Shown here piece after piece: positions 1-8,028 of a stretch of DNA of 25,303 nt. Position 1 is the stretch's first letter. Each line of letters begins with the position of its first letter. Under the pieces are notes generated by a model. It was given only the letters and a program-made list of their open reading frames with translations, made no database searches and had not been told where the DNA came from. Where the stretch lies: assembly GCA_964559845.1 (NCBI GenBank), contig CAZLJF010000029.1, forward strand, positions 1 through 25,303. Direction: 5' to 3'. Both the position numbers and the translations under genes were made by a program. Origin of the DNA: WSZY01 sp964559845. Lineage in GTDB: Bacteria; Pseudomonadota; Zetaproteobacteria; Mariprofundales; Mariprofundaceae.

Positions 1-957
1 CGGGATAAAAACAGAGGGTGGCCGACCATACTCTCCGATCCAGCGCACCAGAGCCTCAACACCGGAAATCTCTTCATTTTTCAGGGATATTTTTGGCTGG
101 TAGCAAAGCTCTAATTCATTTGCCTTGATAGCTTTTCGTAATTGACCGAAAATAACCAGACGTTGATGAGAAGCGGATTCATCCTGAATATCGTAAACAG
201 CACAGGACACCTTCTCTTGCTTGGCTCTGTTTCGCGCTATATTCGCTCGCCGGATAAGATCGCTGGCAGTATCTGCATGGTCAGGAAAGACAGACACTCC
301 CATCACATTCACGATGTCGAGATGAACATCGCCAATTTTAAAAGGCTCCTCAAGAACCGCATTTATTTTCGCTATAATCCTGTTCACAAGCTTAATATCT
401 GTATGGTGTAACAACACACCAAACTCATCCCCGCTCAGTCTGGAAATAATATCCGACTCCCTAAGTGCGGACTGTATGCGTTTTGCCAGCTGAGAGAGCA
501 ATTCATCACCAACCTTGTATCCAAATGATTGGTTTATTCCGGACAGGTGGCTTGGGTCAATCACAATCATGGCTACGCAATAAGGGCCTCTTCTCGCCTT
601 ACTGATTTCATGTTCTGTCAATTCACGAAACAACTCTCTGCCGGGAAGACCCGTAAGGGAATCGTACATTGCAAAATGAGCTTTTTGTTCGCTGATTGTT
701 TGTCGTTGCAATGGAAGCAGAAGAAAAAAGTATAATGCGGGGGCAACAAAAATACCGAGCAAAAAAGCATCCAGAGCCGCCAATTCGTACTCGTTAAGTG
801 CAGGCAATGGAAATATTGCAAAGAACCCCATAATAACGGCTTCTGCAACAACAACAGCCAGCATCACTTTCAGCATAATTCGCCACGGTCCTGTGGATAC
901 ATTATCAGCAACAGACAGACGCTTCTCTTTCACTTGCCCTCCGTTATCTGATTCCAT
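1..957 (-). CDS. GGDEF-EAL c-di-GMP signalling protein, C-terminus cut by window edge
   Basis: This is a membrane-bound protein of cyclic-di-GMP metabolism. The reading frame stays open for 319 codons from ATG at 957 to base 1 and continues outside the window. Two hydrophobic helices lie at about residues 27-49 and 58-80. A GGDEF (diguanylate cyclase) domain follows, opening with a DSLTGLPGR motif. Its signature is SGDEF (residues 175-179) rather than GGDEF, and an RESD inhibitory-site motif sits exactly five residues before it. Several metal and GTP residues are non-canonical (IDPSHLSGINQ), so cyclase activity may be weak. The EAL phosphodiesterase domain begins near residue 285 and shows the EAL motif itself at 301-303 (GVEALVRW). 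Its catalytic remainder is not visible. The ATG has no clear Shine-Dalgarno. A GTG at codon 9 (931-933) has GGAGG four bases upstream and is an alternative start. Confidence 0.9.
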   Translation of the reverse strand, partial: MESDNGGQVKEKRLSVADNVSTGPWRIMLKVMLAVVVAEAVIMGFFAIFPLPALNEYELAALDAFLLGIFVAPALYFFLLLPLQRQTISEQKAHFAMYDSLTGLPGRELFRELTEHEISKARRGPYCVAMIVIDPSHLSGINQSFGYKVGDELLSQLAKRIQSALRESDIISRLSGDEFGVLLHHTDIKLVNRIIAKINAVLEEPFKIGDVHLDIVNVMGVSVFPDHADTASDLIRRANIARNRAKQEKVSCAVYDIQDESASHQRLVIFGQLRKAIKANELELCYQPKISLKNEEISGVEALVRWIGEYGRPPSVFIP

Positions 958-1056
958 CGGAAAATGAGCAAAAAGCTTTAAACTTTATTGTCTGCATCAT
1001 ATCGGAACAAGGGAGCCGTGAATATCTGCTTTGGCCGCAATCATTTGAACCAGAAC

Positions 1057-1863
1057 TCAGGAAAGTTTCTCCGGAACCTCAAACTCATCCGCATCCACAT
1101 AAACCTCATTGGGATAAACAGGGCCGATATCAACAATCAGCCAGCTTCCGCCTCTTAAGCCCAGTTCGATATCCAGCACATCGCCACACTTCAGATGGCG
1201 GATGATCTCCTCCGGCAGAATCACCGGACCAATTTCCATTTTGCTATTATCAAACTGCAGTGATATGGAGCCCTTTTTCAGTTCTGAAATACGGGCATGC
1301 CCCTCAACAAACTGGTCGAACCGCTTACCGCGGTGGCGCGGAGAGACGCCACCGCCCAGGCGAACATAGTGGAACAGCAGGCGTGCGGCCTGTGATGCGC
1401 GCATCGCCTCGCCCTTCGTCTCTTCAATGGTTTCAAGAAACGCAACATAACTTTCACCTGCAATCCAGTGTCTGTCATGCAAAAACTTCACCCAGTCAAG
1501 CAGCAACCCGGCCTGTGATGCCACTTCAAGGCTGCTGATGCCCGGTTCGCGCAATACGAACCAGCCGAGAAAATCCCGGAAATGTTCCGATTCCAGGCGG
1601 GAAACAGGCAAACTCCCCAGCTCTGCAACCGGCTCGGCATCACCGTCAAAAAGGTTTTCCACATATTGCCCGAGAGCAGCCTCCCACTCCTGAACCTCCT
1701 CCTCATCCCAGGCTTCATCATCCTGATAGAGATCAGAGTAATGCAACAGGTATTCGGCAAACATCTCCATACAGCGCTCCGTGGCTCTGCTCATATCCTT
1801 TGCGGAAACGCCCGCCAGAACAAACTGGTCCATCGCTTCCTGAACTGGGGTATCTGTTATCAT
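1057..1863 (-). CDS. Uncharacterised acidic cytoplasmic protein, 268 aa
   Basis: I do not recognise this family. The ATG at 1861-1863 is preferred because CAGGTG lies a few bases upstream; an in-frame TTG at 1923 would add 20 unlikely residues. No signal peptide or membrane helix is visible. The N-terminal two-thirds looks helical, with a strongly acidic patch around residues 45-60 (YQDDEAWDEEE). The last 80 residues look like alternating beta strands (SISLQFD, GPVILPEEI, DVLDIELGL, SWLIVDIGPVYP) and end in another acidic stretch, which could be a small beta-barrel domain. It is divergently oriented to efp with 153 bases between the starts. The neighbour does not reveal a function. It is probably a real gene, given its consistent codon use and protein-like composition. 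Confidence 0.7.
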   Translation of the reverse strand: MITDTPVQEAMDQFVLAGVSAKDMSRATERCMEMFAEYLLHYSDLYQDDEAWDEEEVQEWEAALGQYVENLFDGDAEPVAELGSLPVSRLESEHFRDFLGWFVLREPGISSLEVASQAGLLLDWVKFLHDRHWIAGESYVAFLETIEETKGEAMRASQAARLLFHYVRLGGGVSPRHRGKRFDQFVEGHARISELKKGSISLQFDNSKMEIGPVILPEEIIRHLKCGDVLDIELGLRGGSWLIVDIGPVYPNEVYVDADEFEVPEKLS

Positions 1864-2016
1864 ATTACACCTGTTGCGGCCTGTTTTCGGGAGTCCCTGA
1901 ACAAGTCTGTCCCTTGCCGTCAAAGCATATCATGGTTATCGTCTCGGCCCGTTTGAGTCTGTTTGGGTTCGCATAAAAAACGGCAGATCCGATATTGTTG
2001 CCTGTGGAGAGAAACG

Positions 2017-2577
2017 ATGCAAATAAATGTAACGACCATCCGTGTTGGGAACATCCTTGAGATTGATGGCGGCCTCTGGAAAGTGATGAAGACCAAGCAC
2101 GTAACTCCGGGCAAGGGCGTAGCCTGTATGCAGGTTGAGATGCGCAATATCGAAACCGGAACAAAAACAAACAAGCGATTCAACTCTACAGAACGCGTTG
2201 AACGAACCGTCCTTTCCCAGCGCCCGATGCAGTATCTCTATGAAGCTGACGGCCAGTACCACTTCATGGACATGGAAACCTACGATCAGATCACGCTCGG
2301 CGAAGAGATGCTGGAGAATGCCAGGCTCTACCTGCTGCCCGAGATGATGGTGGAGGTGGAATTTCATGAAGAACGGCCTCTTAACGTAAAGCTGCCACAA
2401 AGTGTGGTGCTGACTGTGGTGGAATGCGATGCCTCCATCAAAGGGCAAACCGCAACCGGCTCATACAAGCCGGGCGTACTGGAGACCGGAGCCTCCATTC
2501 TGGTACCGCCCTATCTGGAAGCCGGCACCAGGATCAGGGTCAACACGGAAAGCGGCGAATTTATCGAACGGGCCTGA
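2017..2577 (+). CDS. efp: Translation elongation factor P
   Basis: EF-P binds ribosomes stalled at consecutive prolines and promotes peptide-bond formation. The 186-residue length is the family norm. All three domains are recognisable: an N-terminal KOW-like domain, then an OB domain (LSQRPMQYLYEADGQYHFMD), then a second OB domain with the conserved GSYKPGVLETGA and VPPYLEAGTRIRVNT segments. The modified loop reads TPGKG, with Lys33 equivalent to the lysylated Lys34 of E. coli EF-P, so an EpmA-type modification is expected from the family. The epm genes are not in the window. ATG 2017 is chosen because GGAG sits seven bases upstream and because the family begins this way; an in-frame upstream extension to 1963 has no homology. 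It is apparently monocistronic and converges on the MarR gene. Confidence 0.97.
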   Translation: MQINVTTIRVGNILEIDGGLWKVMKTKHVTPGKGVACMQVEMRNIETGTKTNKRFNSTERVERTVLSQRPMQYLYEADGQYHFMDMETYDQITLGEEMLENARLYLLPEMMVEVEFHEERPLNVKLPQSVVLTVVECDASIKGQTATGSYKPGVLETGASILVPPYLEAGTRIRVNTESGEFIERA

Positions 2578-2644
2578 TTACCGGAACAGCAGGCTGCCTG
2601 TACGGAGGCTGTTCAGCAGATATGCGAACCGGCAGGGAGCGTGA

Positions 2645-3133
2645 TTATCGCTCATATCGATGATCGCTCCGGCCAGTCAAATGGCACAGATTTGAGATAA
2701 TCCGGGACATCACTTTTTGAGTTACGCGAAACTCCTGTTCGGAAACACCATTTAAGGCTTGATCGCTCAGGGCCATCAAAGCCGGGAAAATATCAACAAA
2801 GGCCTGTTTTCCCTCCGCAGTGATATGCGCCCGGATTACACGCCGGTCATCCCTGTCCTGTACCCGCCCTACAAGGCCGCTTTTGACCAGCGCATTCATA
2901 AGTCGTGTAATGGAGGCCCTGTCCTTGCCAAGGATCTTTGCCAGATATGACTGGGACAACCCGTCAAGATCATAAATAATCATCAGGGTACCCGCCTCTT
3001 CCGGCGTCAGTTTGTAGCCTGCCTCTTCACATGCGCAACTCACCTGGGAACGCACATGGCTCATCACTTGGCCGATCAAAGGCATCATGGCCCCCAAGCC
3101 GGCATGCACATGCTCCTGAGCATCTTTCTCCAT
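2645..3133 (-). CDS. MarR-family winged-helix transcriptional regulator
   Basis: The 162-residue protein has the MarR layout: an N-terminal dimerisation helix, a winged helix-turn-helix at about residues 42-110, and C-terminal helices. The recognition helix region reads LSQSYLAKILGKDRASITRLMNALVKSGLV, split by the turn, and is followed by the wing motif QDRDDRRVIRAHITAEGK with the conserved DRR. Such proteins are dimeric repressors released by small phenolic or lipophilic ligands. It is divergent from the tolC-RND pair, and a 21-bp inverted repeat lies between the two starts, so it very probably represses the efflux genes and itself. The start is ATG at 3131-3133 with a weak upstream AGGA. 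It ends with TAA at 2645 and converges on efp. Confidence 0.93.
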   Translation of the reverse strand: MEKDAQEHVHAGLGAMMPLIGQVMSHVRSQVSCACEEAGYKLTPEEAGTLMIIYDLDGLSQSYLAKILGKDRASITRLMNALVKSGLVGRVQDRDDRRVIRAHITAEGKQAFVDIFPALMALSDQALNGVSEQEFRVTQKVMSRIISNLCHLTGRSDHRYER

Positions 3134-3167
3134 AACGCAAGGTTATCCTATACAGTTAACACCATCA

Positions 3168-3188
3168 ATAGTTGACAATGTTAACTAT
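3168..3188. promoter_or_regulatory. Probable MarR operator overlapping the tolC promoter
   Basis: This is a 21-bp imperfect inverted repeat with 10-base arms around a single central base: ATAGTTGACA-A-TGTTAACTAT, with one mismatched pair. The TTGACA inside the left arm (3172-3177) is a consensus -35 hexamer for the efflux pair; a weak TACTGT at 3194-3199 gives a 16-bp spacing. A further GTTAAC half-site lies at 3154-3159, nearer the MarR start. The length and symmetry match MarR-dimer operators, and binding here would block RNA polymerase directly. Confidence 0.7.
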
Positions 3189-3247
3189 AAAACTACTGTT
3201 TCCTTCCTGACTTCATCTATGATGAGGCAAACTTTGTGAGGTTGGTC

Positions 3248-4750
3248 ATGCTCGGGATGCGGAAGCTGTTTCTACTTTTTAGCCTGCTACTGCCGGGTCT
3301 GGCTCCTGCCCAGACAGTCACGCTGGCTGAAGTCATTCATGAAACGCTGGCAAACCATCCCGATATACCGCTCAGTCAACTGAACAAATCGCTTGCCAGA
3401 GTTGAACAGCAACGTATCAGCGGCATGCTTGATCCGGTTGTTTCGGCATATATTGCCACCAGTGATGAGAAGAGCCCGACCACCAACCCATTTGCCGCCA
3501 GCCAGACACAGATCGCGCAATTTTCCGGCACCATAAGCAAGCCCATGCCGGATGGCAGCATGCTTTCAGGAAGCATGAACTACAACCGCACCAGATTAAG
3601 CTATCCGGCGACTGTTCCCACAGCATTCCAGTCCACGCTCAATCCGATTTATAGCCACCAGATTGATCTGACCTATCGCTACCCGCTGCTGCGCGGCCAT
3701 GGCAATCCGGCCTATCATGAACTGTTAAGTGCAGCGGCAAAAGATGAGAGCTCTGCACAGTGGCAGGTTGAGATGCTCAAGGAGAGTCTGGCCGGACAGG
3801 CCATTGCCCTCTACTACCAGCTGGCAGCAGAAAATATCACCCTGGAGATTGCGACCGATGCAGTCGCAAGGGCGGAGAAGCTTCTGCAATATCAAAAGCA
3901 GCGTAAACAGTTCGGCCTGATCGAAGAGGCGGAACGCCTGCAAGCCGAAGCACTGCTGGCAACACGGCGCATGGAGCAAAGCAGTGCCGAAGCCGCTGTT
4001 GTTCAGGCACGCACTGCACTGAATCGCCTGATGAGCCGAAACAGCAACGAAGAGATAACACCGGCTGCCACCGAAACCGTTACGCCGGTTACTGAACTGG
4101 TGCAATTCAATATGAATAGCCTGATCAAAACAGCAGAGAAGAATCGTCCTGTCTTCAGGTCGCTGGAGGCGCGCCTGGCGGCTGCCAATGCACGCCTGAT
4201 CGCCGCCAAAGATCAGCATGACACACAAATTGATCTGGTGGGGCAGATTGGCAGCAGGGCGCTTGGAGATAGTGCCGGAAAGGCATTCGGACAGGGCTTC
4301 ACACTCAATGACAGATTTGTTTCTTTAAGTGTCGAATTGAGCGACACACTAACCGGAAACGCCACAAATGCCGCTATCAGAGAGGCCGAACTTGCTCGCC
4401 AGCAGGTGATTCTGGAGAGGATTCAGGCTACTGAAACCATCAAAAGCGAGCTGGCCTCTGCACTGAACCAGCTTGTTTCCGGCACCAGAACACTACAATC
4501 GGCGAAACAGCGGGCAGCAGCGGAATTACGGAAATTCAGGGCCGAGATAGAGCGCTATAGAGAGGGACGCTCAGATACTGCCACGATTATACAGTTTGAA
4601 GGCGAACTGCGAGCCGCCGAGCTGCAGGTTGCCCTGCAAAAAACTTCGCTGCAGATGGCAAGCCATCAACTTCAGCTTGCACAGGGTACGCTGTTTGCCC
4701 GGCTGCCTGGTCATGAAACCGGAAAGAACGGAGCAAAGGATTCACAGTGA
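3248..4750 (+). CDS. TolC-family outer membrane efflux protein
   Basis: This is the outer-membrane channel of a tripartite efflux pump. The N-terminus is a clear Sec signal peptide (MRKLFLLFSLLLPGLAPA) with likely cleavage before Gln; no lipobox is present, unlike OprM-type lipoproteins. The 500-residue product shows two OEP repeats of long amphipathic alpha-helices, rich in Ala, Gln, Glu and Leu, at about residues 180-270 and 380-490. Between them lie short beta segments such as DLTYRYPLLRG and RFVSLSVELSDTL. ATG 3248 has TGAGG six bases upstream. A GTG at 3236, in frame with GAGG eight bases upstream, would add four residues. The stop TGA overlaps the next ATG by one base, so it is translationally coupled to the RND pump. 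It is divergent from the MarR regulator. Confidence 0.92.
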   Translation: MLGMRKLFLLFSLLLPGLAPAQTVTLAEVIHETLANHPDIPLSQLNKSLARVEQQRISGMLDPVVSAYIATSDEKSPTTNPFAASQTQIAQFSGTISKPMPDGSMLSGSMNYNRTRLSYPATVPTAFQSTLNPIYSHQIDLTYRYPLLRGHGNPAYHELLSAAAKDESSAQWQVEMLKESLAGQAIALYYQLAAENITLEIATDAVARAEKLLQYQKQRKQFGLIEEAERLQAEALLATRRMEQSSAEAAVVQARTALNRLMSRNSNEEITPAATETVTPVTELVQFNMNSLIKTAEKNRPVFRSLEARLAAANARLIAAKDQHDTQIDLVGQIGSRALGDSAGKAFGQGFTLNDRFVSLSVELSDTLTGNATNAAIREAELARQQVILERIQATETIKSELASALNQLVSGTRTLQSAKQRAAAELRKFRAEIERYREGRSDTATIIQFEGELRAAELQVALQKTSLQMASHQLQLAQGTLFARLPGHETGKNGAKDSQ

Positions 4751-7700
4751 TGAAAAACATTATCGCCTTTTTTGTCCACCGCGGACTGCTCGTCAATATG
4801 ATTTCCGTCATGCTGCTGCTGGGCGGCATCTATGCCGCCACATCCATTCAGCGGGAGGCATTTCCAAGTGTCAATTTTGATCTGGTCGTCATATCAGCAG
4901 CATATCCCGGAACATCTCCTCACGAAACCGAACAATTGCTGGTAACCCCTATCGAGCGTGAGCTGAAAGGAATCGATGGCATTAAAAATATCAGTTCGAC
5001 CGCCTTTGCAGGCTCCATGGAGATACTGATTGAGATCGAGCCAGGCTACAGCGATCGTTCCAGGTTTGTCTCGGATGTGCAGCAGGCCATTAACCGCGCC
5101 TCCCTTCCCTCCGATCTCCCCCGTGAACCGGTCATCATGGAGGTAAAATCCGAGCAAACGCCGGTCATTTCATTCTCCATCTTTGCCCCCATCGATGATC
5201 TGCAACTAAAACGGATAGCGGACCATATTGAAGATGACCTGCTGAACATCACAGGCGTCTCCAAAGTATTTGTCCAGGGCGACAGGAAAGAGGAGATACG
5301 CATCACCCTGAATCCGGAAAAAATGCATCACCACCGTATCTCGACCGAGGATATTGTTCAGCTTATACGCGGCTGGAACATCAACGCGCCCGGCGGCAAA
5401 CTGAAAACGGCGACAGGGCAGCAAGTGATCCGGGTCAATGGCGAGTTCACCTCGGCTGAAGATGCCGGCAACCTGGTCATACGGGCGACTGAACAGGGGC
5501 ACAAGATCTACCTGAAAGATATTGCGGATGTAACGCAATCGCTGGAGGAGCCCCGCCGCTATGTTGATGCCATGGGCAAACCTTCCATGAGCTTCATTGT
5601 TATCAAACAGGCCGATGCCGATATCATCCAGTTGGTAGACAAGATCCGCGCCTATCTGCCATCTATTCCCGAACGCTACCATGAAGCCATTGAGGTGCGC
5701 ACTTATCAGGACTTTTCGATCAACACCCGTCTTCGACTCAGCGTACTTACCAGTAACGGCATGATCGGCCTGCTGCTTGTCTTCCTGACGCTGTTCATGT
5801 TCCTGCGCCCGGCAGTTGCCATGACCACAGCCTGGGGGCTGCCGATCATCTTCTTCTCAGGCCTGCTGGTGCTCTATCTGAGCGGCACCACACTGAATCT
5901 TTTGACCATGTTCGGCTTTATTATCGTGCTCGGCCTGATGGTCGATGATGCGATTATTATCGGTGAAAATGCCACTTACCATATGGAGAAGGGCTTAAGC
6001 CCGAGCGAAGCGGCCATTGAAGGCACCTATGAACTGCTGGGGCCGGTGACCGCAACTGTGCTGACGACAATCGTTGCGTTTCTGCCAATGATGTTCATGG
6101 AGGGTATTATCGGCAAGTTCGTCTTCTCCATCCCCGTCGTTGTTGTCATTTTGCTCGCCTTCTCCTGGTGGGAGGCCATCCTGATCCTGCCCAACCATAT
6201 TCGTGATGTTGCCAACCCGGACAAACATCCGAAAGAGCGCAAGCTGCTGATCTGGCTGACGGAAAGCTATGGCAAGCTGCTTGAGCTTGCCCTGAAGTTT
6301 CGTTACCTCACGATCCTGCTCACACTGATGGGACTTGCCGGTGCCGGCTGGCTGGCCACCCAGACCAAATTCCAGCTCTTCCCTGCCGGTGCTGAAGATC
6401 AGTTTTACCTGCGCGTCAACGCACCGGTTGGCACTACGCTTGAAGCGATGCGCAGCAAACTGCTGGAGATTGATGCCGAGGTGCGAAAACGGATTGATCC
6501 ATCGCTGCTGGAAGTGACCACCACCATGGCAGGCACCAACAGTTCGGACCAACGTGAGGCGTTGAAACAGGTAGGCGACCATTTCGGCTACCTGCGCGTA
6601 TCTCTTACCTCATTTGTCGGCCGCGATGTTCCGGCCAGCGAGGTAATGCACAAACTGGAAAAGGAGATCCCGCCACTCTTTCCGGATCTGAATATCAACT
6701 TTGTCATGATGAAAGCAGGCCCTCCGACCGGCCGGGCGCTGCAGGTTGAAATCAGCAGGGGCAGCGATGAAGAACGGGAACAGGCTGCCCGGCGCCTTGT
6801 CGCTCTGCTGGAGAGTGTTCCCGGCGTACACTCAATAGAGAGCGGCCTGGAAGAGGGCGACCCTGAAATCCATATTGTCCTTGACCGGACACTTGCCGCC
6901 TATGCCAAGATTGATATGGCAACGGTTGCCACCCATATTCGCGCTGCTTTTGACGGACTCGTTGTCTCCACACTGAAACGCGGCAAGGAGGAGGTGGATG
7001 TTACGCTCCGCTATCCGGAAAGTGCCAGACACAATCTTGACACACTCAAAAACCTGATGCTCCCCAACAGGATGGGGGCGCTCGTACCGCTGGGTAAAAT
7101 CGCCACATTTGAGCAGAAACGCGGCGTAACCAGTGTCCGGCACAAAAAGGGAACCCGCGTCATTCATGTCTCGGCCGAGGTAAAACCGGATGAAATCACT
7201 TCGGCGGAGCTGAATGCGCTTGTTGAGAGCCGCAAGGCAGAATGGCTCGGTGAGAATGAGAAACATCTCCGTTACCGCCTTGGCGGTGAGCAGGAGCGCA
7301 CGGATGAGTCGGTTCGAGGTCTGGTCTTCAGCTTTATTTTCGCCCTGTTCGGCATCTTTATCATTCTGGCCATCCAGTTTAACCGCTTGAGCTATCCGTT
7401 TCTGGTCATGCTGGCCATTCCGTTTGGCGTGATCGGAATCATTATCGGGCTTTTCCTGCACGGCCAGCCGATCTCATTCATGTCACTGATGGGCTTTGTC
7501 GCACTCACAGGCGTTGTTGTAAACTCATCCCTGGTCATGGCAGTTTTCATTCAACGCCTGCTTCTGGATGGTGTTCCATGGTTTGAAGCCATTGTTCATG
7601 GCGGTAAACGCAGATTGCGTGCGGTCCTGCTAACCGCCATCACCACTGTGGTTGGCCTGCTGCCAACCGCTTATGGCTGGGGCGGATTTGATCCGTTTGT

Positions 7701-7842
7701 TGCACCGATGGCACTTGCCCTCTCCTGGGGACTTCTTTTCTCAACCGTGATCACCCTCTTTTCCGTGCCGGCAGCACTGGCAGTTGCAATGGATATGAAA
7801 CGCTGTGTCCTGCACATGTTTCAGAAAGAGAAAAACACCTGA
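4750..7842 (+). CDS. RND (HAE1-like) efflux pump inner-membrane transporter
   Basis: This proton-driven resistance-nodulation-division transporter has 1030 residues, the usual size. It shows the two-fold RND layout: TM1 near residues 10-30, a large periplasmic loop, TM2-6 (about 330-480), a further TM near 515-535, a second periplasmic loop, and TM8-12 (about 860-1015). The proton-relay pair on TM4 is present (GLMVDDAII, Asp399-Asp400). On TM10, where AcrB has Lys940-Asn941, this protein has Asn925-Ser926 (GVVVNSSLVM). That points to a different subfamily from AcrB, with a variant coupling network. The start is ATG at 4750, overlapping the tolC stop; the adjacent GTG at 4747 is less likely. 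No periplasmic adaptor (membrane-fusion protein) gene is present next to it. The substrate is unknown. Confidence 0.95.
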   Translation: MKNIIAFFVHRGLLVNMISVMLLLGGIYAATSIQREAFPSVNFDLVVISAAYPGTSPHETEQLLVTPIERELKGIDGIKNISSTAFAGSMEILIEIEPGYSDRSRFVSDVQQAINRASLPSDLPREPVIMEVKSEQTPVISFSIFAPIDDLQLKRIADHIEDDLLNITGVSKVFVQGDRKEEIRITLNPEKMHHHRISTEDIVQLIRGWNINAPGGKLKTATGQQVIRVNGEFTSAEDAGNLVIRATEQGHKIYLKDIADVTQSLEEPRRYVDAMGKPSMSFIVIKQADADIIQLVDKIRAYLPSIPERYHEAIEVRTYQDFSINTRLRLSVLTSNGMIGLLLVFLTLFMFLRPAVAMTTAWGLPIIFFSGLLVLYLSGTTLNLLTMFGFIIVLGLMVDDAIIIGENATYHMEKGLSPSEAAIEGTYELLGPVTATVLTTIVAFLPMMFMEGIIGKFVFSIPVVVVILLAFSWWEAILILPNHIRDVANPDKHPKERKLLIWLTESYGKLLELALKFRYLTILLTLMGLAGAGWLATQTKFQLFPAGAEDQFYLRVNAPVGTTLEAMRSKLLEIDAEVRKRIDPSLLEVTTTMAGTNSSDQREALKQVGDHFGYLRVSLTSFVGRDVPASEVMHKLEKEIPPLFPDLNINFVMMKAGPPTGRALQVEISRGSDEEREQAARRLVALLESVPGVHSIESGLEEGDPEIHIVLDRTLAAYAKIDMATVATHIRAAFDGLVVSTLKRGKEEVDVTLRYPESARHNLDTLKNLMLPNRMGALVPLGKIATFEQKRGVTSVRHKKGTRVIHVSAEVKPDEITSAELNALVESRKAEWLGENEKHLRYRLGGEQERTDESVRGLVFSFIFALFGIFIILAIQFNRLSYPFLVMLAIPFGVIGIIIGLFLHGQPISFMSLMGFVALTGVVVNSSLVMAVFIQRLLLDGVPWFEAIVHGGKRRLRAVLLTAITTVVGLLPTAYGWGGFDPFVAPMALALSWGLLFSTVITLFSVPAALAVAMDMKRCVLHMFQKEKNT

Positions 7843-7885
7843 CCACTTCCCCGGTGTACCCTTAATGAATTTTAATCATCTCTTC

Positions 7886-7914
7886 ATAACAAAATAACAT
7901 GATCCCGCTATAGT
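7886..7914 (+). promoter_or_regulatory. Sigma70-type promoter for the candidate small RNA
   Basis: The -35 is ATAACA (7886-7891, four of six consensus bases) and the -10 is TATAGT (7909-7914, five of six), 17 bases apart. The 25 bases upstream are A+T rich, as in an UP element. Transcription starting seven bases after the -10 would begin at G7921, exactly the first paired base of the downstream hairpin. Confidence 0.65.
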
Positions 7915-7920
7915 GCCTCA

Positions 7921-7998
7921 GGTCTGGTGCCTCTCTCCCCTCCCTCCCCACGGCATCAGACCTCGTTTTAAAGGCTCCGGTAATCCGGAGCCTTTTTT
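7921..7998 (+). ncRNA. Candidate small RNA with C/U-only hairpin loop
   Basis: This is a predicted 78-nt transcript. The first element is an 11-bp stem, 7921-7931 paired with 7952-7962, containing one G-U pair. It is capped by a 20-nt loop (7932-7951) of only C and U except for one A near its end, including CTCCCC and CTCCCTC. A short linker with TTTT then AAA leads to a perfect 8-bp intrinsic terminator. Such C-rich loops are complementary to Shine-Dalgarno sequences. Known analogues of the principle are the UCCC-motif RNAs of staphylococci and the CUCCUCCC-loop RNAs of alphaproteobacteria. I do not recognise this RNA as a member of any named family. The alternative is a structured end to the RND transcript, but the well-placed promoter argues for an independent RNA. 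Confidence 0.6.
7973..7998 (+). terminator. Strong rho-independent terminator
   Basis: A perfect 8-bp GC-rich stem (GGCTCCGG paired with CCGGAGCC) closes a TAAT tetraloop and is followed at once by six T residues. It ends the candidate small RNA and would also stop transcripts reading through from the RND gene, isolating the CBS gene downstream. Confidence 0.93.
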
Positions 7999-8028
7999 GC
8001 ATCCGCAAACCTGGAATGATAAATCATC

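Noticed and set aside
1963..2016. Eighteen-residue N-terminal extension of EF-P
   Set aside because: It does not match the conserved EF-P start, while ATG 2017 has GGAG seven bases upstream.
2584..2614. Hairpin (GAACAGC paired with GCTGTTC) between efp and the MarR gene as a terminator
   Set aside because: The 7-bp stem has a 17-base loop and no T tract on either strand; it is weak evidence for an intrinsic terminator.
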